Shown here in pieces: positions 1 through 9,003 of a DNA stretch of 55,435 bases; positions within the stretch are counted from its first letter, which is position 1, and every line of letters begins with the position of its first letter. Source of the DNA: a bacterium (GTDB taxonomy: Bacteria > Bacteroidota > Bacteroidia > Chitinophagales > Saprospiraceae); NCBI GenBank assembly GCA_024742755.1, contig JANSXW010000026.1, positions 1 to 55,435 of the forward strand, in the 5' to 3' direction. The position numbers and the translations under genes were made by a program. The notes under the pieces were generated by a model that was given only the letters and a program-made list of their open reading frames with translations, was not told the DNA's origin and made no database searches.

Positions 1-101
1 CCTGCGTGGTGCTTTGTGTGGTGGATTTCCATGGTGCGCGCGTCGATGTGCGGCTCCAGGGCGTCATAGGCGTAAGGTAACTTTGGCAATTCGAAAGCCA
101 T
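1..101 (-). CDS. Superoxide dismutase (Fe/Mn family), 5' end only
   Basis: The first 33 codons of a minus-strand gene run off the left edge of the window. The start codon is at 101-99. The translation opens [20 protein letters not shown] and continues to the segment [11 protein letters not shown], the N-terminal signature of Fe/Mn superoxide dismutases. The first His of the HHTKHH segment is normally a metal ligand. The enzyme converts superoxide to hydrogen peroxide and oxygen in the cytoplasm. It is divergent from the fumarase gene, with a 225-bp gap holding both promoters. No good Shine-Dalgarno sequence is visible, as is usual in this phylum. Metal preference cannot be told from this fragment. 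Confidence 0.9.
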   Translation of the reverse strand, partial: MAFELPKLPYAYDALEPHIDARTMEIHHTKHHA

Positions 102-326
102 AATTTTGGAGTTTTGATTAGTTATGGAATTTATTCGTTTTGTCAACAGCCTGCCACTCAAACAGACCATTCTTACAGGGATAACGCCGAGCCTCATTTT
201 AAGTTTACCCGAAAAGCGGCTGAGTTGCCCGGTCGTGCCCGATATCTTTGGCCATTGGCTCCCAAAATCACCCGCTATGCTGTACCTTTGGGAGGCATAA
301 TTTCGAGATCAAAAACCAAAAGGAAT

Positions 327-1709
327 ATGGAATTCAGAAAGGAAAAAGACAGCATTGGGTACATAGACGTGCCTGCCGATAAATACTGGGCCGCCCAGAC
401 CCAGCGCTCTTCCGAGAACTTCCGCATCGGTGGCCACACCATGCCGAAAGAGATCATCCGCGCATTTGCCATTCTCAAAAAGGCAGCGGCTATGACCAAT
501 CAGGAGGCGGGCGTACTCTCTGCTGACAAAGCGGAGGCGATCGCGGCTGTCTGTGATGAAATCCTGGCGGGCAAGCTGGACGATCAGTTCCCGCTCGTAG
601 TCTGGCAGACCGGCTCCGGAACGCAGTCCAACATGAACGTCAATGAGGTGGTAGCTAACCGCGCGCACGTCCTCAAAGGTGGCCAATTGACCGACGAAAA
701 GAAATTTCTGCACCCCAACGACGATGTCAACAAGTCACAGTCCTCTAATGATACTTTCCCCACGGCCATGCACATCGCGGCTTACCAGATGCTGGTAGAA
801 ACGACTATCCCGGGCATCGAAGCCCTGCGCGATACGCTGGATGCCAAGTCAAAGGAATTCATGGACGTCGTGAAAATCGGCCGCACCCACTTTATGGATG
901 CCACGCCGGTCACAGTAGGGCAGGAGCTCTCCGGCTACGTAGCTCAGCTCAACCATGGGCTGCGGGCCATTAAGAATACCCTGCCTCACCTGGCGGAACT
1001 GGCACTGGGTGGCACGGCTGTAGGTACCGGTCTGAATACCCCTGAAGGCTACGCAGAAAATGTAGCAAAACATATCGCCGACCTCACCGGGCTGCCGTTC
1101 GTGACCGCGCCCAACAAATTCGAATCCCTGGCGGCACACGATGCCATTGTGGAATCGCACGGCGCACTCAAGACCGTTGCAGTATCGCTTATGAAGATCG
1201 GCAATGACATCCGTATGCTGGCTTCCGGCCCACGCTGTGGTATTGGCGAGCTTATCATCCCAGCCAACGAGCCGGGCTCATCCATTATGCCGGGCAAGGT
1301 CAACCCAACACAGTCAGAAGCCCTGACGATGGCGATGGCACAGGTGGTAGGCAATGATGTGGCCATCAACGTGGGCGGCATGACCGGGCAGTTTGAACTG
1401 AATGTCTTCAAGCCAGTGATGATCTTCAACTTCCTGACTTCCGCCCGTTTGATTGGGGATGCCTGTGTGAGCTTTGATGAGAACTGCGCCAAGGGCATTG
1501 AGCCTAATTACGACCGCATCAAGCAGAACCTAAATAACTCGCTGATGCTGGTCACTGCACTGAATACCCACATCGGGTACGATAACGCGGCGGCGATCGC
1601 CAAAAAAGCGCATGCCGAGAACTCCACCCTTAAGGAGGCGGCCATCGAGCTGGGCCTGCTGACGGCGGAGCAGTTTGACGAGTGGGTGCGCCCTGAGAAT
1701 ATGATCTAA
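327..1709 (+). CDS. fumC: Class II fumarate hydratase
   Basis: 460-residue class II fumarase, which interconverts fumarate and malate in the TCA cycle as a cytosolic homotetramer. The family signature [11 protein letters not shown] is at residues 317-327, and its serine falls where the catalytic-loop serine of E. coli FumC lies. The [12 protein letters not shown] and [12 protein letters not shown] blocks of the superfamily are also present. The ATG at 327 is chosen because the protein then begins [16 protein letters not shown], matching FumC starts. The frame stays open upstream to 114, but those 71 residues have no family similarity. It is monocistronic, bounded by the divergent SOD gene and a strong terminator just after the stop. 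Confidence 0.97.
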   Translation: MEFRKEKDSIGYIDVPADKYWAAQTQRSSENFRIGGHTMPKEIIRAFAILKKAAAMTNQEAGVLSADKAEAIAAVCDEILAGKLDDQFPLVVWQTGSGTQSNMNVNEVVANRAHVLKGGQLTDEKKFLHPNDDVNKSQSSNDTFPTAMHIAAYQMLVETTIPGIEALRDTLDAKSKEFMDVVKIGRTHFMDATPVTVGQELSGYVAQLNHGLRAIKNTLPHLAELALGGTAVGTGLNTPEGYAENVAKHIADLTGLPFVTAPNKFESLAAHDAIVESHGALKTVAVSLMKIGNDIRMLASGPRCGIGELIIPANEPGSSIMPGKVNPTQSEALTMAMAQVVGNDVAINVGGMTGQFELNVFKPVMIFNFLTSARLIGDACVSFDENCAKGIEPNYDRIKQNLNNSLMLVTALNTHIGYDNAAAIAKKAHAENSTLKEAAIELGLLTAEQFDEWVRPENMI

Positions 1710-1721
1710 ACCGTAATGCAT

Positions 1722-1757
1722 ACTGCCCGGAGCGATAACGCTCCGGGCAGTTTTCTT
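1722..1757 (+). terminator. Rho-independent terminator of fumC
   Basis: A perfect 13-bp stem (ACTGCCCGGAGCG, 1722-1734, with its complement at 1739-1751) has an ATAA loop and is followed directly by TTTTCTT. It lies 12 bp after the fumC stop. The minus-strand side has no T-run, so it serves fumC rather than the converging VOC gene. Confidence 0.9.
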
Positions 1758-2174
1758 CTAGCTGGTGGCAAAAATCTTCGCCTGGTCCCGGAAGGCCTTA
1801 AACTCCAGGGCATTCCCGCTGGGGTCGAGGAAGAACATCGTTGCCTGTTCTCCCGGCTCTCCTTTGAAGCGGACGTAAGGCTCGATGACAAAATCAGTCC
1901 CTGCCGCCCGCAGCCGGTCCGCCAGTTTTTCCCAGGTTTCCATATCAAGGATAGCGCCGAAGTGGCGAACCGGAACGGCCTTGCCATCTACCGGATTGGT
2001 CATAGGGTCTGCCGGGCGCTCGTCCGTCAGGTGTGCCGAAAGCTGATGCCCGAAGAAGTCAAAGTCAACCCATCGCTCAGCGCTGCGGCCCACTTTGCAG
2101 CCCAGGGTGCCTTCATAAAACGCACGGGTAGCCTCGATATCGCTAACCGGAAAAGCCAGGTGGAATGGTGTCAT
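1758..2174 (-). CDS. VOC superfamily (glyoxalase/dioxygenase-like) protein
   Basis: 138-residue single-chain vicinal-oxygen-chelate protein with two beta-alpha-beta-beta-beta modules. Module 1 starts [20 protein letters not shown], with a His at position 5. Module 2 starts near residue 69 (VRHFGAILD) and ends in the GNALEFKAF strand, whose Glu is a typical metal ligand. Two His and one Glu could therefore form the metal site of a homodimer. The family includes glyoxalases, extradiol dioxygenases and antibiotic-binding proteins. The substrate cannot be told, although the sequence resembles the extradiol-dioxygenase-like VOC group. It converges on fumC and appears to be a single-gene unit. Confidence 0.85.
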   Translation of the reverse strand: MTPFHLAFPVSDIEATRAFYEGTLGCKVGRSAERWVDFDFFGHQLSAHLTDERPADPMTNPVDGKAVPVRHFGAILDMETWEKLADRLRAAGTDFVIEPYVRFKGEPGEQATMFFLDPSGNALEFKAFRDQAKIFATS

Positions 2175-2440
2175 GTTTTGATGGCAATATCGTAAAAAGG
2201 TCTTAAAACTGCCACCGCACGCAACCGAAAGGTCATTCCTTTGTTACGAAATGCTGAACGCAAACAGCCAACCAAAATAATCCGTACCGCAGCAACGTAC
2301 TTATACTTATAAGCCTTCTCTGTTAAGAAGGGCGATCGTTGAGCACCGGACCATTCACTTTAGAAATCAGATTGTCATACCCGGGCACCGCCTTGCTGAC
2401 CTAACGCAGGGTAAGCCCTCATACACTTAAGTTGATTACG

Positions 2441-3355
2441 ATGAAAAGATTCGCATTTTCCCTTTTACTGCTGATTGCAGCTGTTAATCTCCGGGCGCAG
2501 CCGGCTTCGGCCCAATATGCGCCGGCACCTACTGACAAGGCACTGCTCTGGAAAGTTACCGGCAATGGATTGGAAACGCCATCCTATGTTTACGGCACCA
2601 TTCACATGATTGGCCGGGACGACTACTTCCTGACCGAGTCTGCTAAGAAAGCTTTTGAGTCTGTCAAGCATGTGGCTTTTGAAATTGACATGGAAGATAT
2701 GACGGATATGTCCAAAATGATGCCGCTGATGATGAAGGCTTTTATGGTAGGCGATACCACGCTTAAGGACCTGCTGACCGAAGAAGAATACACGCAGGTC
2801 AGCGAGCACTTTCAGCAGGTTGGGCTGCCGATGATGTTTGTGGACCGCATCAAGCCGATGTTCCTGTCCGTAATGGGCGGTGGCGAAGACATGATGAGCC
2901 TCAACCCCAATGCCGAAAGCAGCATGGTTTCCTACGAGATGGAATTCATGAAAATGGCGCAGGAAAGAGAGATGGACATCGATGGGCTGGAGACCGCCGA
3001 GTTCCAGATGAGCATGTTCGACAGCATCCCCTACAGTGTGCAGGCCAAAATGCTGATGGAGGCCATCAACGCTGAAGGCGGCGGCGCTACCGATCAGTTT
3101 GACGAGATGGTCAGGCTCTACAAAGATCAGGACATCCATGCCATGCAAAGCATGATGGACGAAGAAGGCGGCATTGCCGGGTACGAAGACCTGCTGCTGG
3201 TGCGCCGGAACCGAAACTGGATTCCTATCATGGAGGAAGCTATGAAGCAGCGGCCTACGTTCTTTGCCGTTGGTGCCGGGCACCTTGGCGGTGAGGAAGG
3301 GGTGATTGCGCTGTTGCGGGAGGCGGGCTACACCGTGGAGCCGCTGGTGGATTAG
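2441..3355 (+). CDS. TraB/GumN family protein, exported
   Basis: 304-residue protein with a signal peptide (MKRFAFSLLLLIAAVNLRAQ, cleavage expected near residue 20-28). The TraB/GumN hallmarks are YVYGTIHMIG near residue 40 and the C-terminal FFAVGAGHLGGEEGVIALLR. The conserved Gly-Thr-x-His and Gly-x-Gly-His elements resemble those of the Tiki/TraB metal-dependent protease-like superfamily, so a periplasmic peptidase role is possible but unproven for the bacterial members. The middle is Met- and acid-rich. The ATG at 2441 is preferred over a TTG three codons upstream. The 266 bp upstream contain no other gene that I can support. Confidence 0.88.
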   Translation: MKRFAFSLLLLIAAVNLRAQPASAQYAPAPTDKALLWKVTGNGLETPSYVYGTIHMIGRDDYFLTESAKKAFESVKHVAFEIDMEDMTDMSKMMPLMMKAFMVGDTTLKDLLTEEEYTQVSEHFQQVGLPMMFVDRIKPMFLSVMGGGEDMMSLNPNAESSMVSYEMEFMKMAQEREMDIDGLETAEFQMSMFDSIPYSVQAKMLMEAINAEGGGATDQFDEMVRLYKDQDIHAMQSMMDEEGGIAGYEDLLLVRRNRNWIPIMEEAMKQRPTFFAVGAGHLGGEEGVIALLREAGYTVEPLVD

Positions 3356-3374
3356 AGCCGTAAGCGTACAACTG

Positions 3375-3399
3375 TACAGGCAAGGTCGCCTTGCCTGTA
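3375..3399 (+). terminator. Probable terminator after the TraB/GumN gene
   Basis: An 11-bp perfect stem (TACAGGCAAGG and its complement) has a TCG loop and lies 19 bp after the stop. The following sequence (TAATCGGATTTTTAG) has only an imperfect T-run, which begins about 8 bp past the stem, so termination strength is uncertain. Confidence 0.6.
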
Positions 3400-3533
3400 T
3401 AATCGGATTTTTAGTCCGAAAGTCAGCATAAGTTTGAAAGTCAGCACCTTAGGGTGACAAATGGCAGTGCAGGCAGGCTCAAATATTCGTATTTTGAATC
3501 TCATCTTGCTTTTTCAACATAAACCTGATTGCC

Positions 3534-3833
3534 ATGTGGACTAAAGATATCAAGAACGTCAGAGCCGGCACGCTGATTGACGTGCGCTACCGGGAAGAAT
3601 TTGACCAATGCAATGTACCTGGATCGGTAAACATTCCATGGGACCTTCACCTTTACTATCTGGATGAGCTGATGGAATACCCCAAACCGCTTGTCTTTTT
3701 CTGCGAAGAAGGCTACCGTTCCGGATTAGTCGCCCTGTCCTTGCAAACCCTCGGTTTTGAAGAGGTATACAACGGCGGCAGCTGGCTGGATGTCCTTCAC
3801 GAACTTGAAGCAGACGTACCAACGGCTGCCTAA
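3534..3833 (+). CDS. Single-domain rhodanese-like protein
   Basis: 99-residue rhodanese domain and nothing else. The CH2A-like element TLIDVRYREEFDQCNVPGSV (residues 13-32) precedes the active-site loop CEEGYR, with the presumed catalytic Cys at position 57, followed by SGLVALSLQTLGFEEVYNGG typical of the fold. There is no signal peptide, so it should be cytoplasmic. Single-domain rhodaneses carry persulfide sulfur between acceptors, but the partner is unknown. A small two-TM protein follows 11 bp downstream and is probably co-transcribed. Confidence 0.92.
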   Translation: MWTKDIKNVRAGTLIDVRYREEFDQCNVPGSVNIPWDLHLYYLDELMEYPKPLVFFCEEGYRSGLVALSLQTLGFEEVYNGGSWLDVLHELEADVPTAA

Positions 3834-3844
3834 AAATATTCTAT

Positions 3845-4063
3845 ATGCATTACAAAACGGCTACAGCCTGGATTTTTGCGATTCTGGTACTGAGTGTCGT
3901 CTTAATGATGCTTTACCCCACGGGCTTAGTGATCGGTCTGGGCATGTTCCTGGTACCGGTACTGCTCCTGGTGCAGGCGGTGGTTGTTTTGCGTTCCAGC
4001 GAGCGCAGCGACAAGACCTTTTCGGACGGACATTGGTACGAAGACCGCGAAAAGCAATCATAA
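3845..4063 (+). CDS. Small two-helix membrane protein, unknown function
   Basis: 72-residue protein with two predicted transmembrane helices, residues 7-25 (TAWIFAILVLSVVLMMLYP) and 28-49, followed by a short polar, charged C-terminal tail (SSERSDKTFSDGHWYEDREK). It begins 11 bp after the rhodanese stop, which suggests one transcript and possibly a functional link, as membrane-rhodanese pairs are common. No family is recognised. Codon use and composition match the neighbours, and the ORF fills the space well, so it is likely real. Confidence 0.75.
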   Translation: MHYKTATAWIFAILVLSVVLMMLYPTGLVIGLGMFLVPVLLLVQAVVVLRSSERSDKTFSDGHWYEDREKQS

Positions 4064-4171
4064 TTTAGACCTCCCGGGGAACTTATCCGCAGCGCCTGTA
4101 TGTATACGCTTAACAAAGTGGTTTGCGACATCGGAGCAGGCCACTTTCCAGCGTTTATGCCGACATTAAGT

Positions 4172-4191
4172 TGGTTTGATATAGCAAACCA
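4172..4191. promoter_or_regulatory. Putative operator (20-bp dyad) upstream of the MFS gene
   Basis: The perfect dyad TGGTTTG, 6 bp, CAAACCA lies 74 bp before the MFS start, in a 200-bp gap with no other gene. The size and symmetry suit a dimeric repressor site. No regulator gene is adjacent, so this is inference. Confidence 0.35.
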
Positions 4192-4264
4192 TTTTATCGT
4201 CGGTGTAGTATTCCATAATTACTGCATCACTAAGCAGGCAACAGCTGCTGAAAAGTACACCTAA

Positions 4265-5482
4265 ATGTTCCAAAAAGGTTTTGCTGTTTATGTGGAGGCC
4301 TTCCGGGGGCTGTCCAAAGAAATATGGCTCCTCTCCAGCGTAATGCTCATCAACCGGGCCGGCACGATGGTCCTGCCTTTCCTTTCTGTTTATCTGACTC
4401 AAGACGTGGGCTTCAGCCTGTCCCAAACGGGCTGGATTATGAGCTGCTTCGGCGGGGGCTCCATCCTGGGCGCTTACCTGGGCGGCAAACTCGTGGACCG
4501 GATTGGGTTTTATGAGACACAGTTTTGGTCTCTCTTCCTGAGCGGGTTCATCTTCATTGCACTGGGACAGGTGAAAGGTTACTACGGGCTTTGCGCAATG
4601 GTCTTTCTGGCCAGTACGGTCGCTGATGCTTTCCGGCCGGCCAACTTCGCTGCGGTAGCCGCCTATAGCCACAGTGCCAACCGGACCCGCGCGGTAGCCC
4701 TGCTACGTCTTGCCATCAACCTGGGCTGGGCGGTAGGGCCTGCTGTGGGCGGCATGGTCGCTATCGCTTATGGATACGAATGGCTGTTTTGGGTGGACGG
4801 GCTGACCTGCATCGCCGCCGCCCTGTTTTTCCGGGCCGCATTGCCTAAGCGCTTCCTCGAAACCGAAGAGGAGGAAGCAACCGAAACAGGGATTTTCCAG
4901 GGCAAAGCGCACCATGATAAGCGCTATCTGTTTTTTCTGTTGCTGGCTTTGCTCAATGCGATCGCCTTTATGCAATTGTTTTCCACACTGCCGGTATTCT
5001 TCAGGCAGGAAGTCCTGCTGGATGAAGGGCAAATTGGCCGGCTAATCGCCATGAACGGCCTGGTGATCGCCCTGATCGAGATGCCGCTGATCTTTGTGCT
5101 GGAGCGGCGCTTCAGCGCTACACAGATCATTACGATTGGCACCTTTATGATCGGGCTGACTTACCTGTTGTTTAGCGGGCTGGGCGCGGCGGCATGGGTG
5201 GCCCTTGCGGCTATGCTGATGCTGACGTTCGGAGAAATCCTGAGCCTGCCCTTTATCGCCACAATGGCTATGGGCTTTACGAATAAACGCAACCGGGGTG
5301 CCTATATGGGGCTGTTTTCGGTTACCTACTCCCTTTCGCACGTTATCGCGCCCAACCTGGGGCTGCAACTGGTCGCCTGGGCGGGCTTTGGCGCGCTCTG
5401 GTATGTCCTTTTTGCGGCAAGCACTATAGCAGCGGGCGGGTTTTGGGTGCTGCGCAGGCGGGAACAGTTGCGAATGGCCTGA
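4265..5482 (+). CDS. MFS transporter
   Basis: 405-residue major facilitator protein with about 12 hydrophobic segments in two halves of six. The half-repeat loop after TM2 has the motif-A-like GGKLVDRIGFYE (near residues 76-87), and a polar central loop near residues 195-220 (KRFLETEEEEATETG) separates the halves. It is an inner-membrane secondary transporter, probably a proton-driven drug or metabolite exporter, but the substrate cannot be inferred. The ATG at 4265 places a short amphipathic stretch before TM1. It is likely monocistronic, with a dyad in its promoter region. Confidence 0.9.
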   Translation: MFQKGFAVYVEAFRGLSKEIWLLSSVMLINRAGTMVLPFLSVYLTQDVGFSLSQTGWIMSCFGGGSILGAYLGGKLVDRIGFYETQFWSLFLSGFIFIALGQVKGYYGLCAMVFLASTVADAFRPANFAAVAAYSHSANRTRAVALLRLAINLGWAVGPAVGGMVAIAYGYEWLFWVDGLTCIAAALFFRAALPKRFLETEEEEATETGIFQGKAHHDKRYLFFLLLALLNAIAFMQLFSTLPVFFRQEVLLDEGQIGRLIAMNGLVIALIEMPLIFVLERRFSATQIITIGTFMIGLTYLLFSGLGAAAWVALAAMLMLTFGEILSLPFIATMAMGFTNKRNRGAYMGLFSVTYSLSHVIAPNLGLQLVAWAGFGALWYVLFAASTIAAGGFWVLRRREQLRMA

Positions 5483-5539
5483 ACATCGCAGGGGCCCTCT
5501 CGTTATATCATTGAAAATTAGTAAACTAAAGAATAGAAA

Positions 5540-5731
5540 ATGACTAACGAAACTAAAAATTGGCCAGACCTCGCGATTGGATTGTTTGAACGCCTAACGG
5601 GCAGAAATGCAGAAATTTCTTATCAGTTTGATGATTTCGAACTTCATGTGCCCAGCAGTACCGCCGACGATGCAGAACATGCGCAGTGGAAAATGAACGG
5701 CACCTTGAAAATCACCACCACTGAGAAATAA
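5540..5731 (+). CDS. Small unknown protein (63 aa)
   Basis: 63-residue acidic soluble protein (MTNETKNWPDLAIGLFERLT start) with no recognised family. It is supported by a clean ATG, its position 57 bp after the MFS stop, and a hairpin plus T-run 24 bp after its own stop. The sequence FDDFELHVPSSTADDAEHAQ followed by WKMNGTLKITT suggests a small beta-rich fold. The next gene (5802) is also an unknown small protein concerned, judging by wording of its strands (LEGQLNLES), with a similar beta-rich architecture, so the two may be functionally paired. That link is only inference. Confidence 0.65.
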   Translation: MTNETKNWPDLAIGLFERLTGRNAEISYQFDDFELHVPSSTADDAEHAQWKMNGTLKITTTEK

Positions 5732-5755
5732 GATATCCTTAATATCGAACCCTAT

Positions 5756-5790
5756 GCATTGCTCTCCTCCGAGGGCAATGCCTGTTTTTA
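5756..5790 (+). terminator. Terminator between two small unknown genes
   Basis: The arms GCATTGCTC (5756-5764) and GGGCAATGC (5773-5781) pair over 9 bp with one G-U pair, and CTGTTTTTA follows. Its position argues that the next gene starts at 5802, not at the in-frame ATG near 5754 that would run through it. Confidence 0.7.
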
Positions 5791-5801
5791 GACCTGTCGC
5801 G

Positions 5802-6146
5802 ATGAATATTTCCACCTATCTTTCCCAACTGTCCCTCGAAGGGCAGCTCAATCTGGAGTCTCCCCACGGCGAAGCACATTTCACTGCTTCCCGGTCTGAG
5901 CGTGAGATACACCTTCACTTTGAGAACGCACCGACTTTCCGGCACTTCCTTTCCTCTGTCCGGCCTCATATTCAACCTAACCAGGCAGGTACGTTCCTGA
6001 AGTCGCTGGAGCAAATGCCCCAGGATATATCAGTGACCTTGGGCCGCAAGGAAATACTGAGCCGTCAACCCGATGGGCAGCTCCACATCAATTACCGCGC
6101 CGCCGGATGGCAATGGCTGCGGTGGCGGTTATCGCGTATGTTCTGA
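5802..6146 (+). CDS. Unknown small protein (114 aa)
   Basis: 114-residue protein starting MNISTYLSQLSLEGQLNLES. The frame is open further upstream to 5754, but a terminator hairpin lies there, so the ATG at 5802 is preferred. It is rich in predicted beta strands (LNLESPHGEAHFTASRS, IHLHFENAPTF) and ends basic and aromatic (AAGWQWLRWRLSRMF), perhaps a membrane- or nucleic-acid-facing tail. No signal peptide or known domain is seen. It precedes the Sua5 gene by 70 bp. Confidence 0.6.
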   Translation: MNISTYLSQLSLEGQLNLESPHGEAHFTASRSEREIHLHFENAPTFRHFLSSVRPHIQPNQAGTFLKSLEQMPQDISVTLGRKEILSRQPDGQLHINYRAAGWQWLRWRLSRMF

Positions 6147-6216
6147 TATGCCGCCTAAGGTTGCTTTGAAATCCCCGCTAAAGTGTTGATTTTTGCAGGC
6201 TAAACAACAAGTGGCA

Positions 6217-7167
6217 ATGATCGGCACAGATATTAATCACGCAGCGGCCTTGTTGAAAGCGGGGCAATTGGTCGCCATTCCTACCGAAACAGTGTATGGC
6301 CTTGCCGGCAATGCGCTTGACCTTTCCGCCGTCTCCCAAATTTTCAAAGTCAAGAACCGCCCGAGTTTTGACCCTCTGATTATCCATTTGCCTGCGTTCT
6401 CTGCTGTCTCTCCTTTTGTGAAAGCCATACCTGAAGCCGCAGCTGCACTGGCAGCCACCTTTATGCCTGGCCCCTTAACGCTGTTGCTGGAAAAGTCAGC
6501 GCAAGTGCCTGATATGGTCACTGCGGGCTCTCCCCTGGTGGCGGTCCGCATTCCGGCTCACCCGGTGGCACAGCAGTTGCTGAGCCAGCTTGGCTTCCCC
6601 CTCTCCGCGCCAAGCGCCAACCCTTTTGGGTACATCAGCCCGACCACGGCGGCACATGTCGATCAGCAACTCGGCAGCCAGATCCCATACATTTTGGATG
6701 GCGGCCCTTGTGCAGTGGGGCTGGAAAGCACGATTGTGGGTTTTCCTGACGGTAGGCCTACGGTCTTTCGCAAAGGTGGCATCGCGGTGGAAGCACTGGA
6801 AAGCGTCATTGGGCCACTCGAGGTCCGGGCACACTCCTCCTCCAACCCTCAGGCGCCGGGTATGCTCAAGAGCCATTATGCCCCGCGGATCCCGTTGGTA
6901 CTGAGTGCGCCCGAAGCAGTGCTGGCTCAATACCCTGCCGAAGAGATTGGATGCATCCGGTTTCAAAGCGCATTTAAGGGCGTGCCCGAAGCCCAGCAAT
7001 TGGTCCTTTCCCCATCTGGCGACTATCAGGAGGCGGCCCGCAGGTTGTTCGCAGGCATGCGTCAGCTCGATCGTCAACCCCTTTCTGTGATCGTAGCCGA
7101 GCTGCTCCCGGAAGAAGGGCTTGGGCGGGCCATCAATGACCGTTTGCGGCGGGCGGCAGCGCGCTAG
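6217..7167 (+). CDS. L-threonylcarbamoyladenylate synthase (Sua5/YrdC type)
   Basis: 316-residue long-form Sua5. It makes threonylcarbamoyl-AMP from Thr, bicarbonate and ATP for t6A37 tRNA modification in the cytoplasm. The YrdC domain spans about residues 5-195, with PTETVYGLAGNA near the N-terminus, the KNRPSFDPLIIHL and FMPGPLTLLL blocks, and SAPSANPFGYISPT. The Sua5 C-terminal domain follows the linker APGMLKSHYAPRIPL and extends to the end. The ATG at 6217 is preferred; a TTG eight codons upstream also keeps the frame open. The partners TsaB, TsaD and TsaE are not in this window. Confidence 0.95.
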   Translation: MIGTDINHAAALLKAGQLVAIPTETVYGLAGNALDLSAVSQIFKVKNRPSFDPLIIHLPAFSAVSPFVKAIPEAAAALAATFMPGPLTLLLEKSAQVPDMVTAGSPLVAVRIPAHPVAQQLLSQLGFPLSAPSANPFGYISPTTAAHVDQQLGSQIPYILDGGPCAVGLESTIVGFPDGRPTVFRKGGIAVEALESVIGPLEVRAHSSSNPQAPGMLKSHYAPRIPLVLSAPEAVLAQYPAEEIGCIRFQSAFKGVPEAQQLVLSPSGDYQEAARRLFAGMRQLDRQPLSVIVAELLPEEGLGRAINDRLRRAAAR

Positions 7168-7198
7168 TGAATTGAGTCGTAAATATTTGACAATTAAA

Positions 7199-7217
7199 CC
7201 CCGATAGTTATCGGGGG
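7199..7217 (-). terminator. Hairpin terminator of the 7273-7665 gene
   Basis: A perfect stem, CCCCGAT (7199-7205) with ATCGGGG (7210-7216), has an AGTT loop. Read on the minus strand it is followed by TTTAATTG, so it best serves the minus-strand gene ending at 7273. It may also stop readthrough from the Sua5 gene. Confidence 0.6.
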
Positions 7218-7272
7218 GCACTACAAAAGGCTTAAGCGTGAAAATACTATCAAATAATTCGGTCTAGTCGCA

Positions 7273-7665
7273 CTAGCTGGAGGCGACAGCCTCTTCACAC
7301 CACTGCATGGCCATCTGAAAATCACCCACCACTTTATAAGGCACCGGCTGTTGTTGCAGCGCAAAAATGCCCTTAAGCGCTGTCCGGATGACAGGGTTTG
7401 GGATGTGATAAGCCGTGCCCTGACAGTACTGTTTCATTAGGTTTTCATTGGCCGTCAGCCACTCGGCCTGCATTTTTTGAAACTTAAATCCAGGCAATAC
7501 AGCGCTTTGTGCATCAAAAAGGTAGGCAAAAGGCAACGCCCGGTCATACGCTTCGTACAAATCATTGAGGTACTGCTGGAAATTCTCTTCCGTTGCTTTG
7601 TTCCCTGTAAAGGCAACCACAACGACCGGGAAAGCATCGAAGTTAAAAGTAGCGTAAAGGTCCAT
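7273..7665 (-). CDS. Unknown protein, possibly STAS/SpoIIAA-like
   Basis: 130-residue soluble protein without a signal peptide. The alternating pattern FDAFPVVVVAFTGNKATEE, then FQQYLNDLYEAYDRALPFAYLFDAQSA, resembles the beta-strand/helix order of SpoIIAA-like STAS domains found in many Bacteroidota and Myxococcota. No diagnostic motif is present, so the family call is tentative. It diverges from the FIST/histidine-kinase pair, sharing a 125-bp promoter region. An accessory role in that signalling unit is possible but unproven. Confidence 0.6.
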   Translation of the reverse strand: MDLYATFNFDAFPVVVVAFTGNKATEENFQQYLNDLYEAYDRALPFAYLFDAQSAVLPGFKFQKMQAEWLTANENLMKQYCQGTAYHIPNPVIRTALKGIFALQQQPVPYKVVGDFQMAMQWCEEAVASS

Positions 7666-7790
7666 ACCGGATTTTGATTACAGGTAGTTGAAAAAATCCG
7701 GAATGAGCCGGATAGATCAATGAAATTAGTATATTTAAATGCCAATTGCCGCCAATTGTTTTTCTCCAAACTCTACAAAACACCAAAACG

Positions 7791-8999
7791 ATGTTGAATT
7801 TTTACTCTGCCAGCAATGGGCAGGTTAATTCTAAAAAAGCCATTCAGCAGTGCCTTACTGCTGCTTTAGGCGAGGCGCCCCCCAGCACTTTTCAGGACAA
7901 AATGTTGATTGTCGTTCACTGCACCATCGGGCATGATTTTGAGGAAATCATAGCTGGCGCCCGTGAAATTTGCCCGCAGGCAGAGCTCGTAGGCTGCACT
8001 TGCGCTGGCGTCATTGGCAAGGAAGGCGCCAATGAAAGCATGCGCGCACTGGGCATGATGGCCGTTGTGCCTGGCGGTGCGCAGCAGTACCATGTAACGA
8101 GCTGCGACAACATCCGCGGGCATAACTCCTATGAGGAAGCCCGGAAAATGGCCCTGGAGCTGAAAGCCACTCAGGCAGATATCAATATGATTCAGTTTCT
8201 GGCCTCCGGTATTGATATTGCGGCCGACCGCGCCATCGAAGGCATTGAGTCTGTGTTCGGAGCAGACATGCCCATCTTCGGAGGCACCAGCTCGGATAAT
8301 ATGCGGGCCATCAGCTCTTATCAGTTGGCGGATGGGAAGGTACTGGAGCGGGGAGCGATCATGATTGGCTATTCCGACCCCACCTTAACGATAGAAATGG
8401 GCGTCCACCACGGCAGCGTGCCGATTGGGCAGCCATTTTCCGTGACCCGCTCAGAAGGCAACCGGGTTATCAAGATAGAAGGAGAGGCGGCCTGGCCCTA
8501 CCTGATGAGCAAGCTTGATTTGCCAGCGGACACCCACCCGGGACCCTGCATCCCGGTAGCTGGCATGGCAGAGCTGCTGCCCGATGGCTTTCGGGAGCCT
8601 TACGACAACGACCACATTCTGCGGGTCATTGTAAAGGTAGACGAAGACGGCAGTTTTTATATGCCTGTGGATTGCCCTCAGGGGACACGCCTTTGGATTG
8701 TGGAACGCGATGAGGAATTGATTTTCGCCGGGCTCGACCGGATGATGGAACGCCTTACAGCACGAATTGGCGGGCGGGAAGTCGCTGCGGTTTTCCATAC
8801 CGACTGTGCGGCCCGCGGCCGGGCTATGTTTGATGCGATTGTTAAAGACGAGATTATCGAGAATATGCAGCAGCCCCTCACCAAGGGCACGCCCCTACCC
8901 TGGCTGGGCATGTATGGTTTTGGAGAGTTCACCCGGTTAAAAGGCAAAAATCTCTTTCACAACTACACGACTTCAATTTATGCACTGATCAGACAATAG
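7791..8999 (+). CDS. FIST domain sensor protein
   Basis: 402-residue protein with FIST_N (about residues 15-210) and FIST_C (about 215-385) domains and no membrane segment. FIST proteins are thought to bind small ligands, probably amino acids, and to pass the signal to partner kinases or cyclases. Visible family features are AELVGCTCAGVIG, FGGTSSDNM, and the C-terminal FHTDCAARGR followed by GMYGFGEF. The ATG at 7791 gives MLNFYSASNGQV; upstream in-frame codons are not needed. The histidine kinase begins 4 bp after the stop, which indicates translational coupling and a one-pathway pair. Confidence 0.92.
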   Translation: MLNFYSASNGQVNSKKAIQQCLTAALGEAPPSTFQDKMLIVVHCTIGHDFEEIIAGAREICPQAELVGCTCAGVIGKEGANESMRALGMMAVVPGGAQQYHVTSCDNIRGHNSYEEARKMALELKATQADINMIQFLASGIDIAADRAIEGIESVFGADMPIFGGTSSDNMRAISSYQLADGKVLERGAIMIGYSDPTLTIEMGVHHGSVPIGQPFSVTRSEGNRVIKIEGEAAWPYLMSKLDLPADTHPGPCIPVAGMAELLPDGFREPYDNDHILRVIVKVDEDGSFYMPVDCPQGTRLWIVERDEELIFAGLDRMMERLTARIGGREVAAVFHTDCAARGRAMFDAIVKDEIIENMQQPLTKGTPLPWLGMYGFGEFTRLKGKNLFHNYTTSIYALIRQ

Positions 9000-9003
9000 G
9001 CGA

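Noticed and set aside
114..326. N-terminal extension of fumarase
   Set aside because: The frame is open, but those 71 residues do not match class II fumarases, and the natural start is the ATG at 327.
7741..7758. Short direct repeat GCCAATTG, 2-bp spacer, GCCAATTG
   Set aside because: Too short to separate from chance; it lies in the divergent promoter region but has no further support.
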